31,772 bases of DNA from a bacterium (GTDB lineage Bacteria > SZUA-79 > Acidulodesulfobacterales > Acidulodesulfobacteraceae): contig JAJYHI010000089.1 of assembly GCA_021784835.1 (NCBI GenBank), positions 1-31,772 of the forward strand, written 5' to 3'. Shown piece after piece: positions 23,603-30,593 of this stretch. Below the pieces are notes generated by a model. It saw nothing but the letters and a program-made list of their open reading frames with translations, had not been told where the DNA came from and ran no database searches. Positions within the stretch are counted from its first letter, which is position 1; each line of letters begins with the position of its first letter. The translations under genes and the position numbers were made by a program.

Positions 23603-25042
23603 TTAATCGGGAATATACTGCCATAAAAATTTTCCTTTCATTTTCCAGATAAATAAATAATGAAGCATATATTTAACCCAGTGTCCGGCAAGACCTATAT
23701 CTCCGAAAGTGTAATTTAAATTTCTGCCGAATTTATATTTATCGTAATTTGGAATTACCGGATACATAGTCAATAAAGCGGCCGATCCGCCGGTCATCGA
23801 TTTGCCCATAGAGGTTATACATATTGCCCCGAATTCAGCCATCGATGCGCTATAGGTGGGTTCTGCCGCTCCGTTCTTTATCATATCGATAATGGAAAGG
23901 GCGACCGTATGGCCTATGATTCCAGACGCCATGCCGGTTCTGGGAGGACTCGGAGCTATAAGAGTACCGTCCGGCGCTTTAAAAGCCTTGCTTATCGGAT
24001 GCGGGGGAGCAAAAGCTATTCCTGCCGCAAATATATTTTTATATAAAGAATTATTGTATTTTTTAGGCCAATCCGAATTTTTCCATTCCTCAAAAGGTTT
24101 TGCGCCGGAGGTATAATCGGCATCTACTTTCATAAAACCGCTAGGCACGCACATTTGGCTTTTAATATCGCTGCCGTCCTTATCTATGTATGAGATGGAA
24201 ATACCGGCAAACGGCGGAATCAGCATGGCAAAATCAAAATCGAGCGACCCTTCTTTTCCTTCAATATTAACGTAATCTAAATAGCCTTCTTTTACGTTTC
24301 TAACGTGCGCCCTGTCCACCCATTTAATGCCCTTTTCCCTAAAAGTAGACTCGGCAAAAAGTTTGCCTGATATAAAGTTTCCGTTCCTTCTTACTACCAC
24401 TCCGCCGACTCCGAAATCGCCCAGCGTAGGTTCGTTGGATATCCAAGTTATGTCCGCCATATTGCGAAGTCCCCGCTTCGCAATTTCAAATTCTAAATTA
24501 TGTATATATTCAAAAGCGGCCCCTTGGCAGGTGGCGGTTCCATGTCCAGTACCGACGACAAACTTTTGCCTTTTGCCCTTTTTCATCTTTTCTACCGCTT
24601 TCAAAAAATTATCCCTTGTTTTAACGGCATGAGGCAAACTACAGACCGAATCAGAATAGCCTTCATCCGGTCCAAGTCCCGGCGTAGCCGCAAAATTGAG
24701 CTTAGGACCCGTAGCGTTTATTAAATAATCGTACTTTACCTGTTCCGTTTTGCCGTCGTTGTATTTTACGACTACATATCGGTCGACGTCGTCCGGATGA
24801 ATCTCTTCCGCCGCTCCGTTTTTAAATTCTATGTCAAACTTTTCATATACCGGCGTAAGATCGAACTGAGTTTTTTCTGGCTTCATAGAACCCACTCCCA
24901 CCCATATCCATGAAGGGATATAAGAAAAATGTTTTCTCGGCGATATTACTACAACTTCATGTTTACGCCCCAGCGCTTTTTTTAAATTTAATGCCGCAGT
25001 GTTGCCGGCAAATCCAGAACCCAAAACTACTATGCGAGCCAT
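23603..25042 (-). CDS. sqr: Sulfide:quinone oxidoreductase-like flavoprotein
   Basis: SQR oxidises sulfide and passes electrons to the quinone pool. The 479-aa protein has the N-terminal FAD dinucleotide-binding GSGFAG (8-13), the second flavin motif YLINATGPKL (106-115), and a third region FAAGIAFAPP near 338. Candidate redox cysteines are Cys134, Cys172 and Cys408, plus Cys298; SQRs use two or three conserved cysteines. The C-terminal hydrophobic and aromatic stretch (HWVKYMLHYLFIWKMKGKFL, ending IPD) fits monotopic membrane binding. A G-rich ribosome site lies about 12 nt upstream. The family also includes flavocytochrome c-like enzymes and type II NADH dehydrogenases; the cysteine set favours SQR, but the subtype is uncertain. 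Confidence 0.82.
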   Translation of the reverse strand: MARIVVLGSGFAGNTAALNLKKALGRKHEVVVISPRKHFSYIPSWIWVGVGSMKPEKTQFDLTPVYEKFDIEFKNGAAEEIHPDDVDRYVVVKYNDGKTEQVKYDYLINATGPKLNFAATPGLGPDEGYSDSVCSLPHAVKTRDNFLKAVEKMKKGKRQKFVVGTGHGTATCQGAAFEYIHNLEFEIAKRGLRNMADITWISNEPTLGDFGVGGVVVRRNGNFISGKLFAESTFREKGIKWVDRAHVRNVKEGYLDYVNIEGKEGSLDFDFAMLIPPFAGISISYIDKDGSDIKSQMCVPSGFMKVDADYTSGAKPFEEWKNSDWPKKYNNSLYKNIFAAGIAFAPPHPISKAFKAPDGTLIAPSPPRTGMASGIIGHTVALSIIDMIKNGAAEPTYSASMAEFGAICITSMGKSMTGGSAALLTMYPVIPNYDKYKFGRNLNYTFGDIGLAGHWVKYMLHYLFIWKMKGKFLWQYIPD

Positions 25043-25310
25043 ATAAATTTATCCCCCCGTTTCTTCATTTTTTACTTATTAATAAATCTTAAAATAAAAT
25101 TTAAAAAATATTAGATTATTTTATATATATGTTTTATAATATTTATGATAGCAAAAATATAAAAATATTTCTATATAATTATAAATATATATTTGCATTA
25201 TCATATATTCATATATAACATATTTTTCTTATCGTACCGCGCATTGCCGGTTTATTGAATAAATTATAAATTTAATAAAATCAAAATATTGATTAATCTA
25301 TATTAACGCT
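25043..25310. other. AT-rich divergent intergenic region between sqr and the globin-PsiE gene
   Basis: These 268 bases are extremely AT-rich, with many alternating A/T runs and short imperfect palindromes. No gene, terminator or clear operator was identified. Promoters for both flanking genes must lie here. Confidence 0.5.
25299..25304 (+). promoter_or_regulatory. Possible -10 box directly upstream of the globin-PsiE gene
   Basis: TATATT at 25299-25304 ends 6 nt before the ATG, the same geometry as thiE and the DsbA-like gene. No good -35 hexamer is found 15-18 nt upstream, and no Shine-Dalgarno sequence is present. Confidence 0.35.
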
Positions 25311-26204
25311 ATGGAAACCCTTGATAAAATAAAGCTTATTTATTCTTTCGACGCCGGAGACGCGTCAAATTTAACGCAAATAAAAGAGCTGATGAATTCA
25401 AATGTAAACGAATTTATTTCCGGCGTTTATTCATTTATATCAAACTTCGACGATTTCAGCAAATTTCTTCCTAACGACGAAATAAGAACAAGACACAGGG
25501 AGAAGTTAAAAATCTGGTTCCTCAATCTTTTTTCCGGAAAATACGACAATGAATATTTAAGACAGTTAAAAAGAATAGGAGAGGTTCATTCGGAAATAAA
25601 ATTGCCTTCGCATTACGTAAGCGCAACAATGAATTATATAAGAAATTTTATTCATAAAATTATTTTAAAAAACATTACGTCCTCCGATAAAAGAAATGAA
25701 ATAATTGAATCCGTAAATAAAATAATAGATATTAATTTAGATATAATCATAAGTTCATATATAAATGAAGGAAAATTTTACATAGCGTCTACAAAATTTG
25801 AAACTAAAATAATAAAATTCAGTTCGAAGTTTTCTTATATGCTTGACCTTGCCCTTGTAATATCTTTAATAATTGCAACTATTATGGTTTTTCTGATGTT
25901 CTTATTTGAAATCTACAGATTCGCCTTCGGCGGCGGCGCTTTTGAATCCACCGTAGTCGATATTCTCGGCGCTATGTTAATCGTTTGGGCAATAAGAGAA
26001 CTGCTTGAAGAAGAAGTTAAAAAGCTGAAGGGGCATAAATTCGCGTTAAGCGCTTTTATAGGTCTTGCGATGGCGGCTCTTTTAAGGAAGATATTAATCT
26101 TTTCTCTGGCTTCGGGAAAATCCAAGGAAGTCGCAATATTAGGTTTCCTCGTACTGGTGCTTGGAATAGTTTACTGGCTTATGAATAAAAGCATGAAGTC
26201 GTAA
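25311..26204 (+). CDS. Protoglobin-like sensor domain fused to a PsiE-like membrane domain
   Basis: The 297-aa protein has two parts. Residues about 1-155 look like a globin-coupled-sensor (protoglobin) domain: helix content, WFLNLFSGKYDNEYL, then IGEVHSEIKLPSHYV, in which His93 sits where these proteins have the haem-ligating proximal His. Residues about 175-293 form four hydrophobic helices with VVDILGAMLIVWAIRELLEEE, matching the PsiE (phosphate-starvation-inducible E) family. The predicted order is a cytoplasmic haem sensor followed by a membrane domain, so O2, NO or CO binding could be relayed to the PsiE part. PsiE itself has no settled function. The gene is divergent from sqr. The globin call is by pattern only and haem binding is untested; confidence in PsiE similarity is moderate to good. 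Confidence 0.75.
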   Translation: METLDKIKLIYSFDAGDASNLTQIKELMNSNVNEFISGVYSFISNFDDFSKFLPNDEIRTRHREKLKIWFLNLFSGKYDNEYLRQLKRIGEVHSEIKLPSHYVSATMNYIRNFIHKIILKNITSSDKRNEIIESVNKIIDINLDIIISSYINEGKFYIASTKFETKIIKFSSKFSYMLDLALVISLIIATIMVFLMFLFEIYRFAFGGGAFESTVVDILGAMLIVWAIRELLEEEVKKLKGHKFALSAFIGLAMAALLRKILIFSLASGKSKEVAILGFLVLVLGIVYWLMNKSMKS

Positions 26205-26313
26205 ATTCGCAGGCGCAAAAGCATAAACAAAAAACTATACAGAGTTATATTTTAATTATAAGTAATTCTCAAGACAAATAATGTACGCCTGACGATTGGG
26301 ATAAAAAATTATA

Positions 26314-26342
26314 TTGCCTGCGCTTCTTATTAGTGATACAAT
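26314..26342 (+). promoter_or_regulatory. Promoter of tRNA-Pro(UGG)
   Basis: TTGCCT (26314-26319) and TACAAT (26337-26342) are spaced by 17 nt; the transcript would start about 25 nt before the mature tRNA. Confidence 0.55.
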
Positions 26343-26373
26343 AAATTACGTAATTAATTTTTCTAAAAACAAA

Positions 26374-26449
26374 CGGGATGTGGCGCAGTTGGTAGCGCAC
26401 CTGCTTTGGGAGCAGGGGGTCGCACGTTCGAATCGTGTCATCCCGACCA
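26374..26449 (+). tRNA. tRNA-Pro (anticodon UGG)
   Basis: This is a 76-nt cloverleaf with encoded CCA. The acceptor CGGGATG pairs with CATCCCG, followed by A and CCA. The anticodon arm is CCTGC / TTTGGGA / GCAGG, giving anticodon TGG. The T arm contains GTTCGAATC. The first nucleotide C1 is unusual for most tRNAs but normal for bacterial tRNA-Pro. Confidence 0.95.
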
Positions 26450-26482
26450 TTCATTAAGTCAAAAAGACATTGCCGAAGAAAA

Positions 26483-26611
26483 TTATACGGTATATGCGGT
26501 TATGCCATGCTCTAATTTGTCCTGAATTTTCTCCAAGTTATCGTTAATTTTCTTTAACTCGTCTAAAATCTGCAGAAATATTTCAGATTCGCTTATTTCG
26601 CTGCCGTCCAT
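26483..26611 (-). CDS. Small coiled-coil protein encoded after the chemoreceptor
   Basis: This is a 42-aa ORF, MDGSEISESEIFLQILDELK then KINDNLEKIQDKLEHGITAY and TV. The central part has a heptad pattern of Ile/Leu (ILDELKKINDNLEKIQDKL) typical of a short coiled coil. AAGGAGAT lies 12 nt before the ATG at 26611, which supports real translation. It starts 37 nt after the stop of the chemoreceptor gene on the same strand and so is probably co-transcribed. The product is unknown; it might pair with the long receptor coiled coil. It could also be a chance ORF, but the ribosome site and heptads argue against that. Confidence 0.6.
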   Translation of the reverse strand: MDGSEISESEIFLQILDELKKINDNLEKIQDKLEHGITAYTV

Positions 26612-26648
26612 ATTAATATCGAATCTCCTTTTATTTTTTATAGTTAAT

Positions 26649-28574
26649 TTATAATCCAAGGGTTTTTGCTATATTTTCAAAATCGCTTTCTTTCGCTTCT
26701 ATAAAAGACGTATAGCCTTTATCTATGGATTTAAGCACATTTAAATCGGCAATATTCATCAAAATATTTTTTATTTTAATTTCGCTTTCTTTATCTACGT
26801 CCGCGTTTATGCATATAGGAAATTGAGGTATGGGGTCGGAAGATGCTATGACTTTTACCGTACTTTTATTTTCTTCCGCGGCGGAATCCATTACGCATCC
26901 GGCATCGAATTCTCCTTCCGCGACAGCCTTTATGACGACGTCGTGTCCGCCAAGATAATCGTAAGAAGCAAGGTCTTCCAATTTTATGCCTGCCGATTTA
27001 ATCATCGCTTTCGGCACCAAAGTAGAACCGGTTGACATTTTTGCGCCGAATGCGACCTTTTTGCCTTTTAAATCGTTTATAGTATTTATCGGAGAATTTT
27101 TTGCCGTTATTATTACGCTCTTATATGTGGGCGAACCGTTTTTTACCGCAAAAACTAAAGGTTTAACTCCGTATTTTTTGCCGGCGCTTAAATATGTAGA
27201 AGGGGTCATATAGCCTAACATTGCAACGCCCTTGCCTATATCTTCAACCGAATCTTCATAACTTGAAGCTACAAACGAACCAAGTTTTATCCCTAAAGAA
27301 TCGCTTAAATATTTTGTCAGAGGTTGAAATTTCGCTTTCATTATAGATGCCGCTTCTAAAGGAGCTATGCCGAATAAATATAATCTGATGTTATTAAACT
27401 CTTTTTGAAGTTCATATGCCGAATTGGAAAGCGACGTACTTATTTCGGTTGATTTTTTTGCCGTTTTTACAGTTTCTCCGGAAACTTTCTGTACGACAAG
27501 TAAATTTTTCTCTACGTCTTCGACCGCTATTTGGAGCTGTTCCGCCGATGAAGATATTATATCTATATTACTTTTCTCTTCCTTTACCGCATTCATTATA
27601 TTTCTAAATATTTCTTCTGCCGTTTTAGTTTTTTCGGATATAGCCTTTACTTCTTCGACGGAATTTTTTATAGCTTCCGCAGTCCTTGAAGTTTCTTCCA
27701 TAAGTCCTTCTATTATCTGCCTTGTGTCGGAAGTCGACTTGCTTGTTCTTTCGGCAAGTTTTTTAACTTCGTCGGCAACTACCGCAAAACCTCTTCCCTG
27801 CTCTCCGGCTCTTGCCGCTTCGATCGCCGCGTTTAAAGACAACAGGTTTGTCTGGTCGGCTATATCGCTGATAAGCGAAATAACGTCGCCTATTTCTTTA
27901 GACCTGTCGTCTAAATTCTGCATTGTTGTTTTAAGATTTTCTATAGAATCTGAAACTTTTTTGATATCGGATATTATTTCTTCTATCATTAAGTTTCCTT
28001 CTCCGGCTTTTTTAAAAGAATCGCTGGAAGAATTTTGGGCAAACTTAGCGCCTTTGGTCATTTCTTTATGAGACATGATAATTTCGTCTATTGCGCTTGA
28101 AATAGAAGAAATTTGACCGACTAAAGATTCGTTTTCTTTGTAAATTTTTTCCATTTCAGCGCTTTCTATTCTTGCATCAACGACGACGTTATTTGTAGAA
28201 TCTACAGATTTTATAAAAATATTATAAAGATTTTTAAAAAGTTCGTTTACCTTGCCGTCTAAACCGAAAAAATTAATTTGCGGCATGTTTTTGCGCAAAT
28301 CTTTATCTTTATAAAGAAAATCGTCTATGAAATTATTGATTATTTCGGCTTTTTTCTTAACAGACCTATTGATTATAAAAATGGAAAAATAAAATACGGC
28401 AGAAAAAATTACTGCAGAAACAATTAATAATTTGTCGTATCGGATTAGCGAAAATACTATAAAAAATATTGCAACTACAGCGAACAATATTGAAGTTATA
28501 ACGGTAATGTTATTAAAACGGTTTGGTTCAGTACGATCGGTATTTTTTTTGCCGGACTTAAATAAACTGCTCAT
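26649..28574 (-). CDS. Methyl-accepting chemotaxis protein with C-terminal PhnD-like binding domain
   Basis: The start is taken at 28574 because GGGAGGGG (28582-28589) lies 7 nt upstream; an earlier in-frame GTG at 28595 would place that site inside the gene. The 641-aa protein has two closely spaced TM helices (about 23-43 and 49-69) with almost no periplasmic loop, a coiled coil without an obvious HAMP, and the receptor signalling tip ([20 protein letters not shown], then [20 protein letters not shown]) near 236-275. After residue 400 comes a type 2 periplasmic-binding-protein fold like PhnD ([48 protein letters not shown]). With this topology the binding domain is cytoplasmic. It probably signals to CheA; the ligand may be phosphate, phosphite or phosphonate-like, but this is inference. 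No CheR pentapeptide is seen at the C-terminus. Confidence 0.88.
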   Translation of the reverse strand: MSSLFKSGKKNTDRTEPNRFNNITVITSILFAVVAIFFIVFSLIRYDKLLIVSAVIFSAVFYFSIFIINRSVKKKAEIINNFIDDFLYKDKDLRKNMPQINFFGLDGKVNELFKNLYNIFIKSVDSTNNVVVDARIESAEMEKIYKENESLVGQISSISSAIDEIIMSHKEMTKGAKFAQNSSSDSFKKAGEGNLMIEEIISDIKKVSDSIENLKTTMQNLDDRSKEIGDVISLISDIADQTNLLSLNAAIEAARAGEQGRGFAVVADEVKKLAERTSKSTSDTRQIIEGLMEETSRTAEAIKNSVEEVKAISEKTKTAEEIFRNIMNAVKEEKSNIDIISSSAEQLQIAVEDVEKNLLVVQKVSGETVKTAKKSTEISTSLSNSAYELQKEFNNIRLYLFGIAPLEAASIMKAKFQPLTKYLSDSLGIKLGSFVASSYEDSVEDIGKGVAMLGYMTPSTYLSAGKKYGVKPLVFAVKNGSPTYKSVIITAKNSPINTINDLKGKKVAFGAKMSTGSTLVPKAMIKSAGIKLEDLASYDYLGGHDVVIKAVAEGEFDAGCVMDSAAEENKSTVKVIASSDPIPQFPICINADVDKESEIKIKNILMNIADLNVLKSIDKGYTSFIEAKESDFENIAKTLGL

Positions 28575-28581
28575 AAATTTA

Positions 28582-28589
28582 CCCCTCCC
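28582..28589 (-). promoter_or_regulatory. Strong ribosome binding site that fixes the chemoreceptor start
   Basis: GGGAGGGG on the minus strand lies 7 nt before the ATG at 28574. It argues against the upstream in-frame GTG at 28595. Confidence 0.7.
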
Positions 28590-28816
28590 TCTCACGCCGC
28601 GCTTTTTGATTTTATTATGCTGTTATAAAATAAAATAATTATGACGTATTTTTATTTTCCTTCATATTTAATATATATAATAATATTTATATTAAATTTT
28701 ACAACATATATTTAAAATAATAAAGGTATTTTATTGTATGTTTATTAAAAATTAATTTTTATTTTGACTGACAGATAGGAAATTACTTTGGAATGCTTAT
28801 TTACTGGGGTTTTTAA

Positions 28817-28893
28817 TGGTCGGGACGACAGGATTTGAACCTGCGACCCCCTGCACCCCATGCAGGTGCGCTACCGAGCTGCGCCACGTCCCG
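28817..28893 (-). tRNA. tRNA-Pro (anticodon GGG)
   Basis: This is a 77-nt cloverleaf with encoded CCA. The acceptor CGGGACG pairs with CGTCCCG, followed by A and CCA. The anticodon arm is CCTGC / ATGGGGT / GCAGG, giving anticodon GGG. The T arm contains GTTCAAATC. It is very similar to the tRNA-Pro(UGG) gene 2.4 kb away on the opposite strand. Confidence 0.95.
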
Positions 28894-29221
28894 AAAAACG
28901 ATATTGCTTAATTAGTAGAATGGTTTATTCTATTTATTGTAATATTAATTATACCCTCTTTATTTTAAAAAAGTCAATAAAACTTTGCCGGAATTTTGCC
29001 TGAGCATTACAGTTAAGACATGCAGGCTCTAATCATTATTTTTTAATAAAAATTTAACCGGTCGTTTTTTTATTTATTTTTATTCTTAAATTCATAAAAT
29101 TGTATTATAATTTATAGATATAAAATAAGCATAATATTGCAAAAATATTGTATAATTATTATGGTTGTTCATGTGTTTTTTTATGGTTTAACTAAAATAA
29201 CAAATAAGAGGCTCCCTGTTT
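28894..29221. other. 328-bp AT-rich intergenic region between tRNA-Pro(GGG) and arsB
   Basis: It holds the tRNA promoter on the minus strand and, at 29151-29156, a TATAAT that could be the -10 box of arsB (leader about 65 nt), though no good -35 was found. No gene, ArsR-type operator or terminator was recognised. Confidence 0.45.
28948..28977 (-). promoter_or_regulatory. Promoter of tRNA-Pro(GGG)
   Basis: On the minus strand TTGACT (28977-28972) and TATAAT (28953-28948) are spaced by 18 nt. The predicted start near 28941 leaves a 5' leader of about 48 nt before the mature tRNA. Confidence 0.6.
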
Positions 29222-30529
29222 ATGCACTTTTACGGTTATTTAATAGTAACGTCTGTTATAATATTTTTATTCACGCTTTTTCTGATAATAAAAAAACCTT
29301 ACAATATCGGCATAGGCTGGAGTGCCGTTATTGGAGCCCTGCTGGCGCTTATTTTTAACGTAATAGTTTTAAAAGACGTAATAAAAGTATTCGATATAGT
29401 ATGGGACGCTACTTTTACTTTTGTCGCTATAATTATAATTTCGATAATTTTAGACGAAATAGGATTTTTTGAATGGGCGGCGCTTCATATAGCAAAGCTT
29501 GCCGGCGGCAGCGGCAGAAAAATGTTTGTTTACGTTATTCTGCTTGGGGCTTTAGTGTCGGCTCTTTTCGCAAACGACGGAGCGGCGCTGATTATAACTC
29601 CTATAATTTACGAAAAGATGAAAGCTCTTAAATTCGAAAGAAAGAATATGCTGCCGTTTATTATGGCGGGAGGATTTATTGCGGATGCGGCGAGTATTCC
29701 TTTTAAGATTTCAAATTTGGTCAATATCGTTTCGGCGGACTATTTTAATTTAGGTTTTTTTACATACTTTATAGACATGTATCTGCCCGATATATTTTCG
29801 ATTGTAATATCGGTAATTGTTTTGTTTTTATATTTCAGAAAAGATATTCCTAAAAGTTACGACGTCAATCTGCTGAAAAACCCAAGAGAAGCTATTAAAG
29901 ACCGTTCGATGTTTAAATTTTCATTTTTGATTTTAGCGCTGCTTCTGGGCGGATATTTTTTAAGCGAATTTTTAAATCTGCCGGTTTCTGCTTTCGCGAT
30001 AACTTTTGCTCTTTTGTTCGTTATACTTGGATTTAAAAGCCCTGCCGTTAATTTAAAAACCGTATTCAAAAACGCTCCGTGGAATATAGTAGTATTTTCT
30101 CTCGGAATGTATTTAGTGGTTTTTGGTCTTAAAAACGCAGGGCTTACTTTTCTTTTGGGTAAATCTATCGCGTATATAGCAGGCTTCGGCGGATTCGCCA
30201 TTACGCTTTATACCGGATATCTCGCGGCCTTTATATCGTCTATTATGAACAATATGCCGACGGTCATGATAAATTCTCTTGCGATTCATTCGGCAAATTT
30301 AAAGTCCGTAATGCTTAAACCTTCGGTATATGCTAACGTAATAGGATGCGATCTAGGTCCAAAGTTGACGCCGATAGGTTCGTTGGCGACGCTTTTGTGG
30401 CTTAACGTATTGGAAAGAAAAGGAATTAAAATTACGTGGGGCTATTATATGAAGGTAGGTTTTATTATTACTCTGCCGGTGCTTTTTGTAACTCTGCTTG
30501 GGCTGTATATTAGATTATTTTTGTTCTGA
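29222..30529 (+). CDS. arsB: ArsB-type arsenite efflux permease
   Basis: ArsB exports arsenite or antimonite across the inner membrane, driven by the proton motive force or by ArsA. The 435-aa protein is polytopic with about 11-12 hydrophobic segments and holds the family motifs ALFANDGAALIITPI (after residue 115) and GCDLGPKLTPIGSLATLLWL (around 378), which distinguish ArsB from the wider NhaD/CitM group. Length is normal. AAGAGG lies 10 nt upstream of the ATG. No arsR, arsC, arsA or arsD is adjacent, so regulation and arsenate reduction must be encoded elsewhere. Confidence 0.92.
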   Translation: MHFYGYLIVTSVIIFLFTLFLIIKKPYNIGIGWSAVIGALLALIFNVIVLKDVIKVFDIVWDATFTFVAIIIISIILDEIGFFEWAALHIAKLAGGSGRKMFVYVILLGALVSALFANDGAALIITPIIYEKMKALKFERKNMLPFIMAGGFIADAASIPFKISNLVNIVSADYFNLGFFTYFIDMYLPDIFSIVISVIVLFLYFRKDIPKSYDVNLLKNPREAIKDRSMFKFSFLILALLLGGYFLSEFLNLPVSAFAITFALLFVILGFKSPAVNLKTVFKNAPWNIVVFSLGMYLVVFGLKNAGLTFLLGKSIAYIAGFGGFAITLYTGYLAAFISSIMNNMPTVMINSLAIHSANLKSVMLKPSVYANVIGCDLGPKLTPIGSLATLLWLNVLERKGIKITWGYYMKVGFIITLPVLFVTLLGLYIRLFLF

Positions 30530-30581
30530 TTTTTTAATACATTAATACCGCCCTTTTAAAGCTATTTCAAATTCAACAGTT

Positions 30582-30587
30582 TATATT
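30582..30587 (+). promoter_or_regulatory. Possible -10 box directly upstream of recD2
   Basis: TATATT at 30582-30587 ends 6 nt before the ATG, matching the leaderless geometry seen at thiE and the DsbA-like gene. There is no convincing -35 and no Shine-Dalgarno sequence. Confidence 0.35.
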
Positions 30588-30593
30588 GCGCTT

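Noticed and set aside
26269..26454. 61-aa minus-strand ORF with RDDTIRTCDPLLPKQVRYQ
   Set aside because: It is the antisense of the tRNA-Pro(UGG) gene. This peptide is a well-known spurious product of tRNA genes read in the wrong strand.
27424..28071. 215-aa plus-strand ORF opposite the chemoreceptor gene
   Set aside because: It is the antisense shadow of the coiled-coil signalling domain, with biased Ser/Ile/Phe content and no ribosome site or family features.
28595..28595. Upstream GTG start for the chemoreceptor
   Set aside because: The strong GGGAGGGG ribosome site lies between this codon and the ATG at 28574, so the downstream ATG is preferred.
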